Notes under the pieces: model-generated
The model's input: only the letters and a program-made list of their open reading frames with translations
The model's database searches: none
What the model was told of the DNA's origin: nothing
In this document: positions 26,984 to 35,131 of the stretch, in pieces
How positions within the stretch are numbered: the stretch's first letter is position 1
Layout: each line of letters starts with the position of its first letter
Program-made: the position numbers and the translations under genes
Assembly: GCA_964396895.1 (NCBI GenBank)
Contig: CAYNGJ010000009.1
Span: forward strand, 1-64,000
Reading direction: 5' to 3'
DNA: 64,000 nucleotides
Source: UBA2334 sp964396895
GTDB taxonomy: Bacteria > Pseudomonadota > Gammaproteobacteria > Burkholderiales > Burkholderiaceae_C

Positions 26984-27952
26984 TCAGCCCATTTGCTGAA
27001 TGCCTGACAGCAACCAACCACCTTGGCCTTGGCGTGGCTTGGTCAGGTGCCACATTTCGTCAAAGGCCTCGGTGGGGCCATTGGCCTCTTCGCGGATCTG
27101 ACCGGTGAAGCGCACGCTCACCACGTAGCGCTGGTCTTCTTCGGCCACTTCAACCACCTGGGCGTTCACGCTCACCACGTCGGTGTGCTGGGCGCTGCTG
27201 CCGCGCTCGGCCATGTCCATTTTCAGTTCGGCGAACATTTCGGGCGTGGTGAACTCGCGGATGTCGTCCAGGTTACCCGCGTCGTTGGCCGCCTGCAGGC
27301 GGATGAACTGCACCTTGGCGCTGCGCTCGAAGCCGGCTGTGTCGAAATCAGCGGGAATGCGGGAGCTGGTGTTCAGGTTGGCCCCAATGCCCGACCCAAT
27401 GCCAGAGCCGATGAGTGACCCCGATGCGGCGGCACCCGTGGGCGCGTCCACTGCGGTGCGGGGCATGGCCACGTCGTAGGCCCGTGCAGCGGGTGCGTCG
27501 GGCTGTTGGCCCATGCCGGCGTACTGCATGCCATCGCGTTGGCCCGTGCTGGCCAATTTGGCCGCAGCGCGCTTGCGCATGACCAAACCGATGACCACCA
27601 TCACCGCCATGGCCAACAGGCCAAACATGAGCATGGAAGCCAACTCTTCACCAAATCCGAGGTGCGAGGCCAAGGCGGCCAGGCCCAGGCCAGCGGCCAA
27701 ACCCGCCACTGGGCCCATCCAGGAGCGTTTGGGCGCTGCGGCAGCGGCTGTGCCAGCGGCGGCAGGTGCCGCTGCGGATGCGGCAGCTGGCGTTTGTGCG
27801 GGGGTGGCGTTGGGCGACTTGTCGGCTGGCGTGGCCTGCTTTTGCATGCCGGTGGACTTGCCCGAGCCCAGGCGTTTGGCCGCCTCTGCATCACCCGAGG
27901 TCATGGAAAGACCCAAGGCCAACGCCAGGGCCATGGCGGAAAAGAGTTTCAT
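26984..27952 (-). CDS. Tim44-like domain membrane protein
   Basis: 322 residues. An N-terminal signal or anchor (MKLFSAMALALALGLSM) is followed by an Ala/Pro-rich stretch (about 35-75), two hydrophobic segments (about 78-98 and 104-124) and a C-terminal Tim44-like domain (about 190-320; AKVQFIRLQAANDAGNLDDI, EMWHLTKPRQGQGGWLLSGI). Bacterial Tim44-like proteins are found attached to the inner membrane; their role is not settled. It is a single gene, transcribed in the same direction as ectABCD upstream of it, with 105 bp between. Confidence 0.85.
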   Translation of the reverse strand: MKLFSAMALALALGLSMTSGDAEAAKRLGSGKSTGMQKQATPADKSPNATPAQTPAAASAAAPAAAGTAAAAAPKRSWMGPVAGLAAGLGLAALASHLGFGEELASMLMFGLLAMAVMVVIGLVMRKRAAAKLASTGQRDGMQYAGMGQQPDAPAARAYDVAMPRTAVDAPTGAAASGSLIGSGIGSGIGANLNTSSRIPADFDTAGFERSAKVQFIRLQAANDAGNLDDIREFTTPEMFAELKMDMAERGSSAQHTDVVSVNAQVVEVAEEDQRYVVSVRFTGQIREEANGPTEAFDEMWHLTKPRQGQGGWLLSGIQQMG

Positions 27953-28057
27953 GGTGCGATCCGTTCAATGAAAGTTAAGGACCATCCGACAATAGGCGGT
28001 ATACCAATCAGTTAAAAGAAGATGCTTTTTGAAACAACTTCCTTTAAAAACTGACTA

Positions 28058-28981
28058 TCAAACGGAATAGCGTGGCATCAGTGGCTGGAAGTCACGTCGC
28101 TCGGCGATGAAGTCCGGACGGGGTTGCAAGCCACAAAACGGTGTCATCGGGGTGTTGTGCACGCTGTTGTAGACCACGAATACATTGCTGCGCGGCAAGG
28201 GCGTGATGTTGGAGTTGGAACCATGCATCACATTGCATTCAAAAAAGGTCACTGAGCCCGCCAGGCCGGTGGGGGATGCCAAGCCAAAATCGTTCACCAG
28301 TTCGGTCAGGCTGGCGTCGTCCGGCACGCCCACTTCTTGGCGCTTGAGCGAGTGCTGGTAGTGGTTGTCAGGTGTTTCTCCCACGCAGGACACAAAGCGC
28401 TGGTGAGAGCCGGGAATGAGCATCAGTGGCCCGTTGTAGGGGGTGTTGGGGGTGAGGCTGATGGAGCAGCTGACCATGCGCATGGCGGGCACTCCGTCTT
28501 CCACGTGCCAGGTTTCGAAGTCGGAGTGCCAGTAGAACTCCTTGCCCCGAAAGCCGCTTTTGTAGTTGATGCGGGACTGGTGGATGTACACATCGCTGCC
28601 CAGCAGTTGCTGGGCAATGCGGACCAACTTGGGGTGCTGGCACAGTTGGCGCAACACCTCGTTGTGGGTGTGAACGGCAAACAGCGATCGAAGCTCCCTG
28701 CTGTCTGGCTCAATGATGGCTTCTTTCTGTGCCGTGACGCGGCAGTCTCCGCGCAGACGTTGCAACTCGGCCATGTACTGTTCGATTTCACTCAAGCTGA
28801 AGAGCTCGTCCAAGCTCAGGTAGCCGTTGTCTTGGTAAAAGTGCAGCTGGCTGGCCTCCAAGGGGCCGCGGTCCGGGTCGCCGTAGATGACGGGGTCCAG
28901 CCGGCGGGTGATGCGGGCGTTGGGGTGTTGGCGCGAGGGGTAGCGGTCGGTCAGTGGTCGGTCGGCGGTGGCAGTGCTCAT
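28058..28981 (-). CDS. ectD: Ectoine hydroxylase EctD
   Basis: 307 residues from ATG 28981, with AAGGA about eight bases upstream; the frame continues further upstream without conservation. Fe(II)/2-oxoglutarate dioxygenase that converts ectoine to 5-hydroxyectoine. The iron ligands are His152, Asp154 (in WHSDFETWH) and His253 (NVMHGSNSN), close to H146/D148/H248 of characterised EctD. The FYWHSDFETWHVEDG signature is diagnostic for the family. Fourth gene of ectABCD, 47 bp after ectC. The organism should therefore make hydroxyectoine as well as ectoine. Confidence 0.95.
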   Translation of the reverse strand: MSTATADRPLTDRYPSRQHPNARITRRLDPVIYGDPDRGPLEASQLHFYQDNGYLSLDELFSLSEIEQYMAELQRLRGDCRVTAQKEAIIEPDSRELRSLFAVHTHNEVLRQLCQHPKLVRIAQQLLGSDVYIHQSRINYKSGFRGKEFYWHSDFETWHVEDGVPAMRMVSCSISLTPNTPYNGPLMLIPGSHQRFVSCVGETPDNHYQHSLKRQEVGVPDDASLTELVNDFGLASPTGLAGSVTFFECNVMHGSNSNITPLPRSNVFVVYNSVHNTPMTPFCGLQPRPDFIAERRDFQPLMPRYSV

Positions 28982-29028
28982 GCGGTCGGTCCTTGTGTGC
29001 GGTGGTGGGGCTGTCGGGTGGCGGGGCT

Positions 29029-29418
29029 TCAGTCCACCAAGGCGTAAGCGCCGGTGGCGTCGTGCACCTCCTGGCCCGTCAGCGGTGGATTGAACACGCA
29101 CACCATGCGCATGTGCGTGCCCTTGTTGGCCTTGAGGATGTGGTGGTCGTGCCGGTTCAGGGCGTACAGCGTGCCAGCGCGGATGTCGTGGCATTCCTGC
29201 GTGGCCAGGTCAATCAATTGCCCTTCGCCCTCGATCAGGTACACGGTTTCCAGGTGGTTGCGGTAGTGCATGTCCAGTTCGGCACCGGGCTTGATGACGG
29301 TGTCGTGCACCGAGTAGCCCATGCCATCGCTTTTCAGGATCAGGCGGCGGCTGGTCCAGCCGTCGGTGTCCACATCGGCGCTGGTGCCCAGGATGTCGTT
29401 GAGGTGTTTCACAATCAT
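29029..29418 (-). CDS. ectC: L-ectoine synthase EctC
   Basis: 129 residues from ATG 29418, with AAGGAG seven bases upstream. Cupin enzyme that cyclises N-gamma-acetyl-diaminobutyrate to ectoine. MIVKHLNDILGT at the start, then HYRNHLETVYLIEGEG and LYALNRHDHHILKA, are EctC hallmarks. Length is standard. Third gene of the operon. Confidence 0.97.
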   Translation of the reverse strand: MIVKHLNDILGTSADVDTDGWTSRRLILKSDGMGYSVHDTVIKPGAELDMHYRNHLETVYLIEGEGQLIDLATQECHDIRAGTLYALNRHDHHILKANKGTHMRMVCVFNPPLTGQEVHDATGAYALVD

Positions 29419-29453
29419 GTGTTGGCTCCTTGGGGTGGGGTTGGCGGGTGGTT

Positions 29454-30719
29454 TCAGGCGGTGCGGCGCGTCTGCTTGGCGCAGATGCGGGACAGACACC
29501 TGTCGATGGTGGACAGGCCCAGCATCAGGTCCTCGTCGCTGATGGTCAGGCTGGGCAGCAGCTTGAGCACGTTGTCGTCTATGCCCGCCGTTTCAATGAT
29601 CAGACCCTCTTGGAAGCAAGCCTGGGAAATCTGGCTGGCCAGGCCAGACTCGTCGAGTGCGATGCCAAAAATCAGGCCTCGCCCCCGCACCTCGCCCTTC
29701 ACACCCAGTCGGGTCAGCATGTCCTCCAGGTGGTGGCGCACCAGCTTGCTTTTGTGTGACACAGCTTTTTCCAGCCAGTCGTTTTCCCAGTGGTCCAGCG
29801 CCTTGGTGGCGGTGATGAAGGCGGGGCAATGGCCACGGAAGGTGCCGTTGTGTTCGCCGGGTGCCCATTGATCCAGCTCGGGCTTGATGAGCACCAGGGC
29901 CATGGGCAATCCATACCCCGACAACGACTTAGACAGGGTGACGATGTCGGGCACGATGCCCGCCTCCTCAAAGCTGAAGAAGCCACCCGTGCGTCCGCAG
30001 CCCACCTGGATGTCGTCCACGATGAGCACAATGCCGTGATCGGTCGTGAGCTGGCGCAGTCGTTGCAGCCATTCGCTGCTGGCCACGTTCACGCCGCCTT
30101 CGGCCTGCACGGTTTCCAGGATCACGGCGGCCGGCAGTTCCAAGCCACTGCCGTTGTCCAGCAGCATGGACTCGAAAAAGCCCAGTGTGTCGGCACCATC
30201 CCCCATGTAGCCTGCAAATGGCAGGGAGGTGGTGTGGTGCAGCGGCACGCCAGCACCGGCCCGCTTGAAGCCATTGCCCGTCACGGCCAGCGCACCCAGT
30301 GTCATGCCGTGGAAGGCGTTGGTGAAGCTCACCACCCCCTGCCGCCCCGTCACCTTGCGCGCCAGTTTGAGGGCGGCCTCGACGGCGTTGGTGCCAGTGG
30401 GGCCGGGGAACTGCAGCTTGTAGGACAACCCCCGTGGGGCCAGGATGACCTGTTGAAAACGTTCGATGAAGGCCTGCTTGGCCTCGCTGTACATGTCCAG
30501 TGTGTGGGTGATGCCGTCGCGGCTGAGGTAGTCGATCAGCGCTTCTTTGAGCTTGTCGGGATTGTGGCCATAGTTCATGACACCCGCGCCGGAGAAAAAG
30601 TCCAGGTAACGGCGGCCTTGTGTGTCCGTCATCCACGCGCCTTTGGCGGTGGAGAACACGGCGGGAAAGTTGCGGCAGTAGCCACGGACTTCGGATTCGT
30701 ACTGTTCAAACACGTTCAT
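29454..30719 (-). CDS. ectB: Diaminobutyrate--2-oxoglutarate transaminase EctB
   Basis: 421 residues, class III PLP aminotransferase making L-2,4-diaminobutyrate from aspartate semialdehyde, the first committed ectoine step. The PLP lysine is Lys264 (in TLSKSLSGYG). The N-terminus MNVFEQYESEVRGYCR is the EctB signature. AAAGGAA lies upstream of the start. Second gene of the operon, about 100 bp after ectA. Confidence 0.97.
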   Translation of the reverse strand: MNVFEQYESEVRGYCRNFPAVFSTAKGAWMTDTQGRRYLDFFSGAGVMNYGHNPDKLKEALIDYLSRDGITHTLDMYSEAKQAFIERFQQVILAPRGLSYKLQFPGPTGTNAVEAALKLARKVTGRQGVVSFTNAFHGMTLGALAVTGNGFKRAGAGVPLHHTTSLPFAGYMGDGADTLGFFESMLLDNGSGLELPAAVILETVQAEGGVNVASSEWLQRLRQLTTDHGIVLIVDDIQVGCGRTGGFFSFEEAGIVPDIVTLSKSLSGYGLPMALVLIKPELDQWAPGEHNGTFRGHCPAFITATKALDHWENDWLEKAVSHKSKLVRHHLEDMLTRLGVKGEVRGRGLIFGIALDESGLASQISQACFQEGLIIETAGIDDNVLKLLPSLTISDEDLMLGLSTIDRCLSRICAKQTRRTA

Positions 30720-30822
30720 TTTTCAGGTTCCTTTCAGGTCAGTCGATGTCGTTTGGGTATGCGGCGGCGCAGCCTGAGGCCTCAGGCTGGGAAAACGTGG
30801 GCCCTGAGCGGGCCAGCGGGGT

Positions 30823-31350
30823 TCAGGGAGGCGTGCGTTCCAGCGGGCCTATGCGCAGCAGCGGTTCGGCCGGGTGGTCGTGGGGAAACATGTCGGGCGT
30901 GAAGAGCGGTTCGCTCTGGCAGTCGGTGCCCAGTTCGCGGGCCAAGCGCTGAAACAGCGCCAGAGAAGCGGTGTTGTCGGGGGCGACGGTGGCCGTGACC
31001 CAGTGGCAAGACTGGTTGGCGGGCAGTGCCAGCCAGGCGTGAAGCAATGCGCTGCCCAGGCCTTTGCCACGGTGTTGGGGCAGCAGCCCCACTTGCCACA
31101 CAAAAGCGGTGTGGGGTTGTTGCGGGGGGTGGTAGCCAATGACGGCGCCGACCACCTGGTCACCGATTTCGGCCACCAGACAGGTCTGGCCGAAATCGGA
31201 GGCAAACAGCAGGTAAAAGTAGGCTGAGTTGAGTTCCAGCGTGCCGCTGGCTTGGACCAGACGCCAGAGCGCTGCACCGTCTTCGGGGCGAGCACTGCGG
31301 AAATGAAAATCGGGAGAGGTGGTGACTGGTGCGTGTGGGGTAAAAATCAT
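30823..31350 (-). CDS. ectA: L-2,4-diaminobutyrate N-gamma-acetyltransferase EctA
   Basis: 175 residues from ATG 31350 (MIFTPHAPVTTSPDFHFR). GNAT-fold enzyme, the second step of ectoine synthesis. The acetyl-CoA loop QVGLLPQHRGKGLGSAL and the N-terminal FHFRSARPEDGAALWRLV fit EctA. The frame runs upstream to about 31422 without family similarity. No strong Shine-Dalgarno sequence is seen. First gene of ectABCD; no ectR regulator or ask_ect kinase accompanies it. Confidence 0.93.
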   Translation of the reverse strand: MIFTPHAPVTTSPDFHFRSARPEDGAALWRLVQASGTLELNSAYFYLLFASDFGQTCLVAEIGDQVVGAVIGYHPPQQPHTAFVWQVGLLPQHRGKGLGSALLHAWLALPANQSCHWVTATVAPDNTASLALFQRLARELGTDCQSEPLFTPDMFPHDHPAEPLLRIGPLERTPP

Positions 31351-31506
31351 GCTGGGTGTTTGTCTACACCCCCGGCGGTGGTGTGTGCACCACGGACTTC
31401 GGGGTATCAACCAGCCCCCCAACGCACAGCGGTGGGCAACCGATCAGACGACGGGCGGGACGCCGCACGTCATTGAAAAAACCAGTGATCTCTCGACCGC
31501 TGAACG

Positions 31507-31532
31507 AAAAAAAGACACGGGTGTTGACCCGT
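31507..31532 (-). terminator. Terminator-like hairpin in the ectABCD leader
   Basis: Read on the minus strand: ACGGGT, loop CAAC, ACCCGT, GTC, then seven T. It lies about 50 bases downstream of the likely start of transcription and 157 bases upstream of ectA. Either it ends transcription from the upstream gene or it is an attenuator within the ect leader. Confidence 0.55.
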
Positions 31533-31588
31533 TTGGAGGAGCGGAGCAGCCGCAAAAAAACGATGCTGCCCGTCAAATACCGCCCCGC

Positions 31589-31617
31589 AGTCTAACCACT
31601 CAAGGCACATCTGTCAA
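31589..31617 (-). promoter_or_regulatory. Sigma70 promoter for ectABCD
   Basis: On the minus strand, TTGACA (31617-31612), a 17-base spacer and TAGACT (31594-31589). This is an almost consensus promoter pointing at ectA. The leader to the ectA start would be about 230 bases. Apart from this promoter and the leader hairpin, the 300-bp gap shows an inverted repeat GGGTGT/ACACCC near 31354-31371 just in front of ectA. Confidence 0.7.
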
Positions 31618-31650
31618 CCGTTGGCGTCGGTGTGTGCTGTCAATGTGCGT

Positions 31651-32730
31651 TCAATCGCATTCAAAGAAGGTCATTTTGTATGCAATTGCTGGCTTCGTTG
31701 AGGTGTCATTGGGTGGGGCAGTTGGGCTCAGTGGAGGCGCATCGGCGTGCCACAGCCGGGTCCACATCCAGGCCAGCCCGTTTCGGACATCGGTGCGCAG
31801 GTTGACCTGGGTGGCCGGTGGCGGGTGGGGTTGTTCTGTGGTCAGCGGCGGTCCGATGTCGAAGTGGAAGGCATAGGCGGGCTCCTGCCCCATGCGCAAA
31901 TCCGTCAGCCACAGGTGTCCGTCTTGTTCCTTCACGCGGAAAAACCCGTCGCTGAACCGGGCTACCCGTTGCACTTGGGGGTGGTCGCGGTGCTGCGCTG
32001 CCAGGGCCTCGCCGCTGGGAAAAGGCTGGAAGTTCATGCCGTGCCCTCGGTCGAGCAGGGAATAAAAACCTTCGTGGTACAGCGGGCCGTCCATCGCGAC
32101 CACACGCCACAGCAGGCTGTTGAACGGGGTGGGGGTGACCAGCAACTGCTGACTGGGCAGGTTGGCCTGCTGGAGTGACTGGCGGGCATGCTGGGCCACC
32201 AGGGCTTGTGCCTGCACGCCCCAGGCCAGGTACAGCGTGCTCAGGGTCAAGGCGGCCAAGTTGGCGCGGTGGCCCCAAGCGTGCCCTGCCCATGCCAGGC
32301 AGACACCCGCCAGCAGGGGCAGGGTGTAAGCCGGGTCGATGATGAACACACTGCCCACCCCAAAGGCCTCGTCACTGAACGGCAGCAGCAGCTGCGTGCC
32401 GTACACCGTCATGGTGTCGAGCAGTGGGTGGGTCACCAGTGCCAGCGCCATGGCCAGCCACCAGCGTGGCCACAGCGCGGGCTCGCGCTGGACCCGGCTG
32501 ATCAGCCAGGCCAATGGTCCCGAGAGCAAGGCCAGGTAGAACAGCGAGTGGCTCTCCGCGCGGTGCAGCACCATGTTGAGCACCGCGTCCTGGTGGTCGA
32601 TCAGCACGTCCAGGTCGGGCAGCGTCCCGGCCAGCGCACCCCAGGCCACCGCTTTCCATGCAGCGGTTCGCCGTCCCATGGTGGCCAGGCTGAGCGATGC
32701 GCCCAGCGCCATTTGGGTGAGGGAGTCCAC
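31651..32730 (-). CDS. DUF457/YdjM-type membrane-bound metal-dependent hydrolase family protein
   Basis: 359 residues from GTG 32730, eight bases after the stop of the SDR gene; the protein then starts MDSLTQMALGASL like its family. The N-terminal half has four to five hydrophobic helices with conserved acidic and His positions (LPDLDVLID, HRAESHSLF, THPLLDTMTVYGTQ). The C-terminal 150 residues are soluble and hydrophilic. Family members are annotated as putative metal-dependent hydrolases because of the conserved Asp/His pattern; no reaction has been assigned. Translationally linked to the SDR gene. Confidence 0.8.
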   Translation of the reverse strand: MDSLTQMALGASLSLATMGRRTAAWKAVAWGALAGTLPDLDVLIDHQDAVLNMVLHRAESHSLFYLALLSGPLAWLISRVQREPALWPRWWLAMALALVTHPLLDTMTVYGTQLLLPFSDEAFGVGSVFIIDPAYTLPLLAGVCLAWAGHAWGHRANLAALTLSTLYLAWGVQAQALVAQHARQSLQQANLPSQQLLVTPTPFNSLLWRVVAMDGPLYHEGFYSLLDRGHGMNFQPFPSGEALAAQHRDHPQVQRVARFSDGFFRVKEQDGHLWLTDLRMGQEPAYAFHFDIGPPLTTEQPHPPPATQVNLRTDVRNGLAWMWTRLWHADAPPLSPTAPPNDTSTKPAIAYKMTFFECD

Positions 32731-32738
32731 CGCGCGCG

Positions 32739-33536
32739 TCAGTTGCGCCGCAGCGTGGGCAGACCCACCCCAGCAGCGTCGAACCCGCCGTCCACCGCCA
32801 GCACCTGGCCATTGATGTAACTGGCCGCCGGGCTGCACAGAAACACCACCGTGGCGGCAATTTCTTCCGGCGTACCATAGCGGTTCAAGGGGATGGTGTC
32901 GTGGTAGTCCGCCCGGATCGCGGGGGTGTGCACCAGTTTGGCCATGGCGGTGTCCACCGGGCCGGGGGCCACGGCGTTGACGCGGATGCCTGCGTTGCCC
33001 AGCTCCACCGCCTGTTGCTTGGTGAGGTGGATGAGGGCGGCCTTGCTGGTGCCGTAGGCCACCCGCAAGGTGCTGGCGCGCAGCCCGGAAATGGAAGCGA
33101 TGTTGACCACCGCACCGCCACCACTGGCCAGCATCAGGGGCACACCCGCCTGCGTCACGATGAAGGGGCCATTCAGGTTGCTGGCCATGACGGCCTGCCA
33201 TTCCTCAAACGTGGTCTGGCCGATGGGTTTGAAAATGGCCACCCCCGCGTTGTTCACCAGCGCGTCCAGGCGACCCCAGGCGTGACCCAGCTGGGTGAGG
33301 GCGGCTTGCACCTGGTCGGGCTGGCCCACATCGGCTTGCAGCGCCATGACCTCGCCCTGGGTGGCCAGGCGTTCGGCGGTGTGGGCCAGTTCGGGGGCGT
33401 CCCAGTCCAGCAAGGCCACGCGGTGGCCTGCGCGCAGAAAACCCTCGGCGATCGCCATGCCAATGCCCCTGGCTGCACCGGTGACCAGTGCCACAGGGAT
33501 GGGAGAAGGGGGTGGGGCAGATGAAATTTCAAGCAT
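32739..33536 (-). CDS. Short-chain dehydrogenase/reductase
   Basis: 265 residues, classical SDR. The cofactor motif TGAARGIG is at residues 19-26. NNAG, the catalytic Ser (NIASISG) and YGTSK follow, then the PG motif (NAVAPGPVDT). Asp after strand 2 (ALLDWD) favours NAD(H). Substrate unknown. The start codon lies in the left edge of a copy of the dispersed repeat, which also occupies the region upstream. First gene of a pair with the DUF457 protein. Confidence 0.9.
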   Translation of the reverse strand: MLEISSAPPPSPIPVALVTGAARGIGMAIAEGFLRAGHRVALLDWDAPELAHTAERLATQGEVMALQADVGQPDQVQAALTQLGHAWGRLDALVNNAGVAIFKPIGQTTFEEWQAVMASNLNGPFIVTQAGVPLMLASGGGAVVNIASISGLRASTLRVAYGTSKAALIHLTKQQAVELGNAGIRVNAVAPGPVDTAMAKLVHTPAIRADYHDTIPLNRYGTPEEIAATVVFLCSPAASYINGQVLAVDGGFDAAGVGLPTLRRN

Positions 33537-33586
33537 TTTTGGCCTCTAGCGCTTATGCACGTTGCAGTTGCAGCTATTGAAATTGG
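33534..33586 (+). repeat. Dispersed 17-spacer repeat, copy 5 (best match to consensus)
   Basis: GGCCTCT, AGCGCTT (33548-33554), 17 bases, AGCTAT (33572-33577), TGAAA. Its left flank CATTTTT contains the complement of the SDR start codon, so the repeat supplies the SDR gene's translation start region and fills nearly all of the 59-bp gap to the EamA gene. Confidence 0.8.
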
Positions 33587-33595
33587 TGACATCGC

Positions 33596-34576
33596 TCACG
33601 CAATGGGGTGGCGTTGGTGGGGTGCTGGATCATCATAAAACCGCTGGCGTGTCCGTTGAACCCATGGGGTCACCCAGCCCGTCAGGTGGGCACCGTACAA
33701 CAGCAGCACCAGCGCCGCCACGATGAGCGGCAGTGCCAGGTACACCCAGCCGGTCAGGTGCTCGTTGCCCAGCCACACCCCCACCAGCAGCGCCACCGCC
33801 GGGTTCACGAACGAGTAACTGCCCGCCAGCGTGCCCGAGGTGTGTTTGAGCAGCCAGAGGTAGGCATTGAGTGCCACGAGCGTGCCCATGCACAGCAGGT
33901 AGCCCCAGGCCAGCCACGACGTGGTGCTCACCCCGCGCCAGGGCGTGGCTGACTCCAGCGTGAACGATGCCACCAGCCCCATGGCGCCGCCCAGCAACCA
34001 CTGGGCGGCCGGTGCCATGGTGCTGTGGGGCAGTTCCAAGCGCCGGGACGCGTAGGAGCCCAGGCTCCAGGCCAGAGGGGCGCCAAACGCCAGCGCCGCC
34101 CCCAGCCAGGTGGCCGAGAAGTCCCGCTCCATGGCCAGCAGCACGGCCCCCAGCACACCCAGCGCCAGGGCCAGCCAGCTGGTCAGCGGCACACGTTCTC
34201 CACCCAGGCGTCCCCACAGCGTCAGCCACATGGGCATGGTGGCCACGACGGTGGCCATCAGGCCGGAGCCAATGCCCAGCTTCTGGGCAAAGCCCACCAG
34301 GTTCATGGCCAGTACCACCATCAAGGCGCCCACCAGGGCGGAATGGCGCCACTGGGTGGCCGTGGGCCAGGCGTGGCCCTGCCAGCGGGCCAGGGCGAGC
34401 ATGAGCAGGCCTGCGGCGACAAAGCGACTGGCATTCATGAACAGTGGCGGCATGGTTTGCAGCGCCACCGCGAGGCCAAAATAGGTGGTGCCCCACACCA
34501 CATACACCAGGCCCAAGGCCACACCCACCAGCGCCGTGGGCGCGTGACCGGGTTGGAATTTGAAAATTTCAGGCAT
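33596..34576 (-). CDS. EamA/YedA-like drug-metabolite exporter
   Basis: 326-residue inner-membrane protein with ten hydrophobic helices in two EamA repeats (GLVYVVWGTTYFGLAVALQTMPP in the first; GTLVALNAYLWLLKHTSGTLAGSYSFVNPAVALLVG in the second). Members export amino acids or small metabolites. It is divergent from an AsnC-family regulator, with 70 bp between start codons, a common arrangement in which the regulator controls the exporter. Substrate unknown. Confidence 0.85.
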   Translation of the reverse strand: MPEIFKFQPGHAPTALVGVALGLVYVVWGTTYFGLAVALQTMPPLFMNASRFVAAGLLMLALARWQGHAWPTATQWRHSALVGALMVVLAMNLVGFAQKLGIGSGLMATVVATMPMWLTLWGRLGGERVPLTSWLALALGVLGAVLLAMERDFSATWLGAALAFGAPLAWSLGSYASRRLELPHSTMAPAAQWLLGGAMGLVASFTLESATPWRGVSTTSWLAWGYLLCMGTLVALNAYLWLLKHTSGTLAGSYSFVNPAVALLVGVWLGNEHLTGWVYLALPLIVAALVLLLYGAHLTGWVTPWVQRTRQRFYDDPAPHQRHPIA

Positions 34577-34646
34577 ATTGCACCCAATGCAGGAAAATAT
34601 CCGACCACTGTGGCCGATGCCGTACTTTATCTCAGGAACTGGACCA

Positions 34647-35123
34647 ATGCTGACAAATATTCAGATAGATGATGTGGATGCCAGAATTTTGACGGCGTTA
34701 GGGATTGACAGCCGACGTTCTTACGCCGATGTGGGCGCTGAAGTGGGCCTGTCCACCGCTGCGGTGCACGAGCGGGTGAAGAAGATGGCGGAGCGTGGGG
34801 TCATCGAGCGTTTCTCGCTGCGCATTGCGCCCGACAAGGTGGGCCTGCACTTCACCGCGTTTGTGGCCATTCGCAACGACAGTGGTGTGCGTTGCCGCGA
34901 GGTGGCCCCGCGCCTGCGTGCCATGCCCGAGGTGCTGGAGCTGCACAGCGTGGCGGGTGAATACGACTTTTTGGCCAAAATCCGGACCACCCACCCCCGG
35001 CGGTTGGAAGACCTGCTTTATGAGATCAAGGCCATTGACGGGGTCGCTCGCACCGTCAGCACGGTGGTGTTGAACACCGAGTTCGAAGACCAGCCCATTC
35101 CGTTCACCGTGCCCCCGGTCTGA
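34647..35123 (+). CDS. Lrp/AsnC-family transcriptional regulator
   Basis: 158 residues from ATG 34647. An N-terminal helix-turn-helix (about 6-60; IDDVDARILTALGIDSRRSYADVGAEVGLS) is followed by the RAM/AsnC ligand-binding domain. It most likely controls the divergent EamA exporter in response to an amino acid. In-frame ATGs exist upstream (for example at 34617) but fall in the region expected to hold the promoter. Confidence 0.88.
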   Translation: MLTNIQIDDVDARILTALGIDSRRSYADVGAEVGLSTAAVHERVKKMAERGVIERFSLRIAPDKVGLHFTAFVAIRNDSGVRCREVAPRLRAMPEVLELHSVAGEYDFLAKIRTTHPRRLEDLLYEIKAIDGVARTVSTVVLNTEFEDQPIPFTVPPV

Positions 35124-35131
35124 GGCAGGGG

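Noticed and set aside
31364..31576. 70-codon open frame in the ect leader
   Set aside because: It would start at TTG, has no ribosome-binding site and no similarity, so I do not call it a leader peptide.
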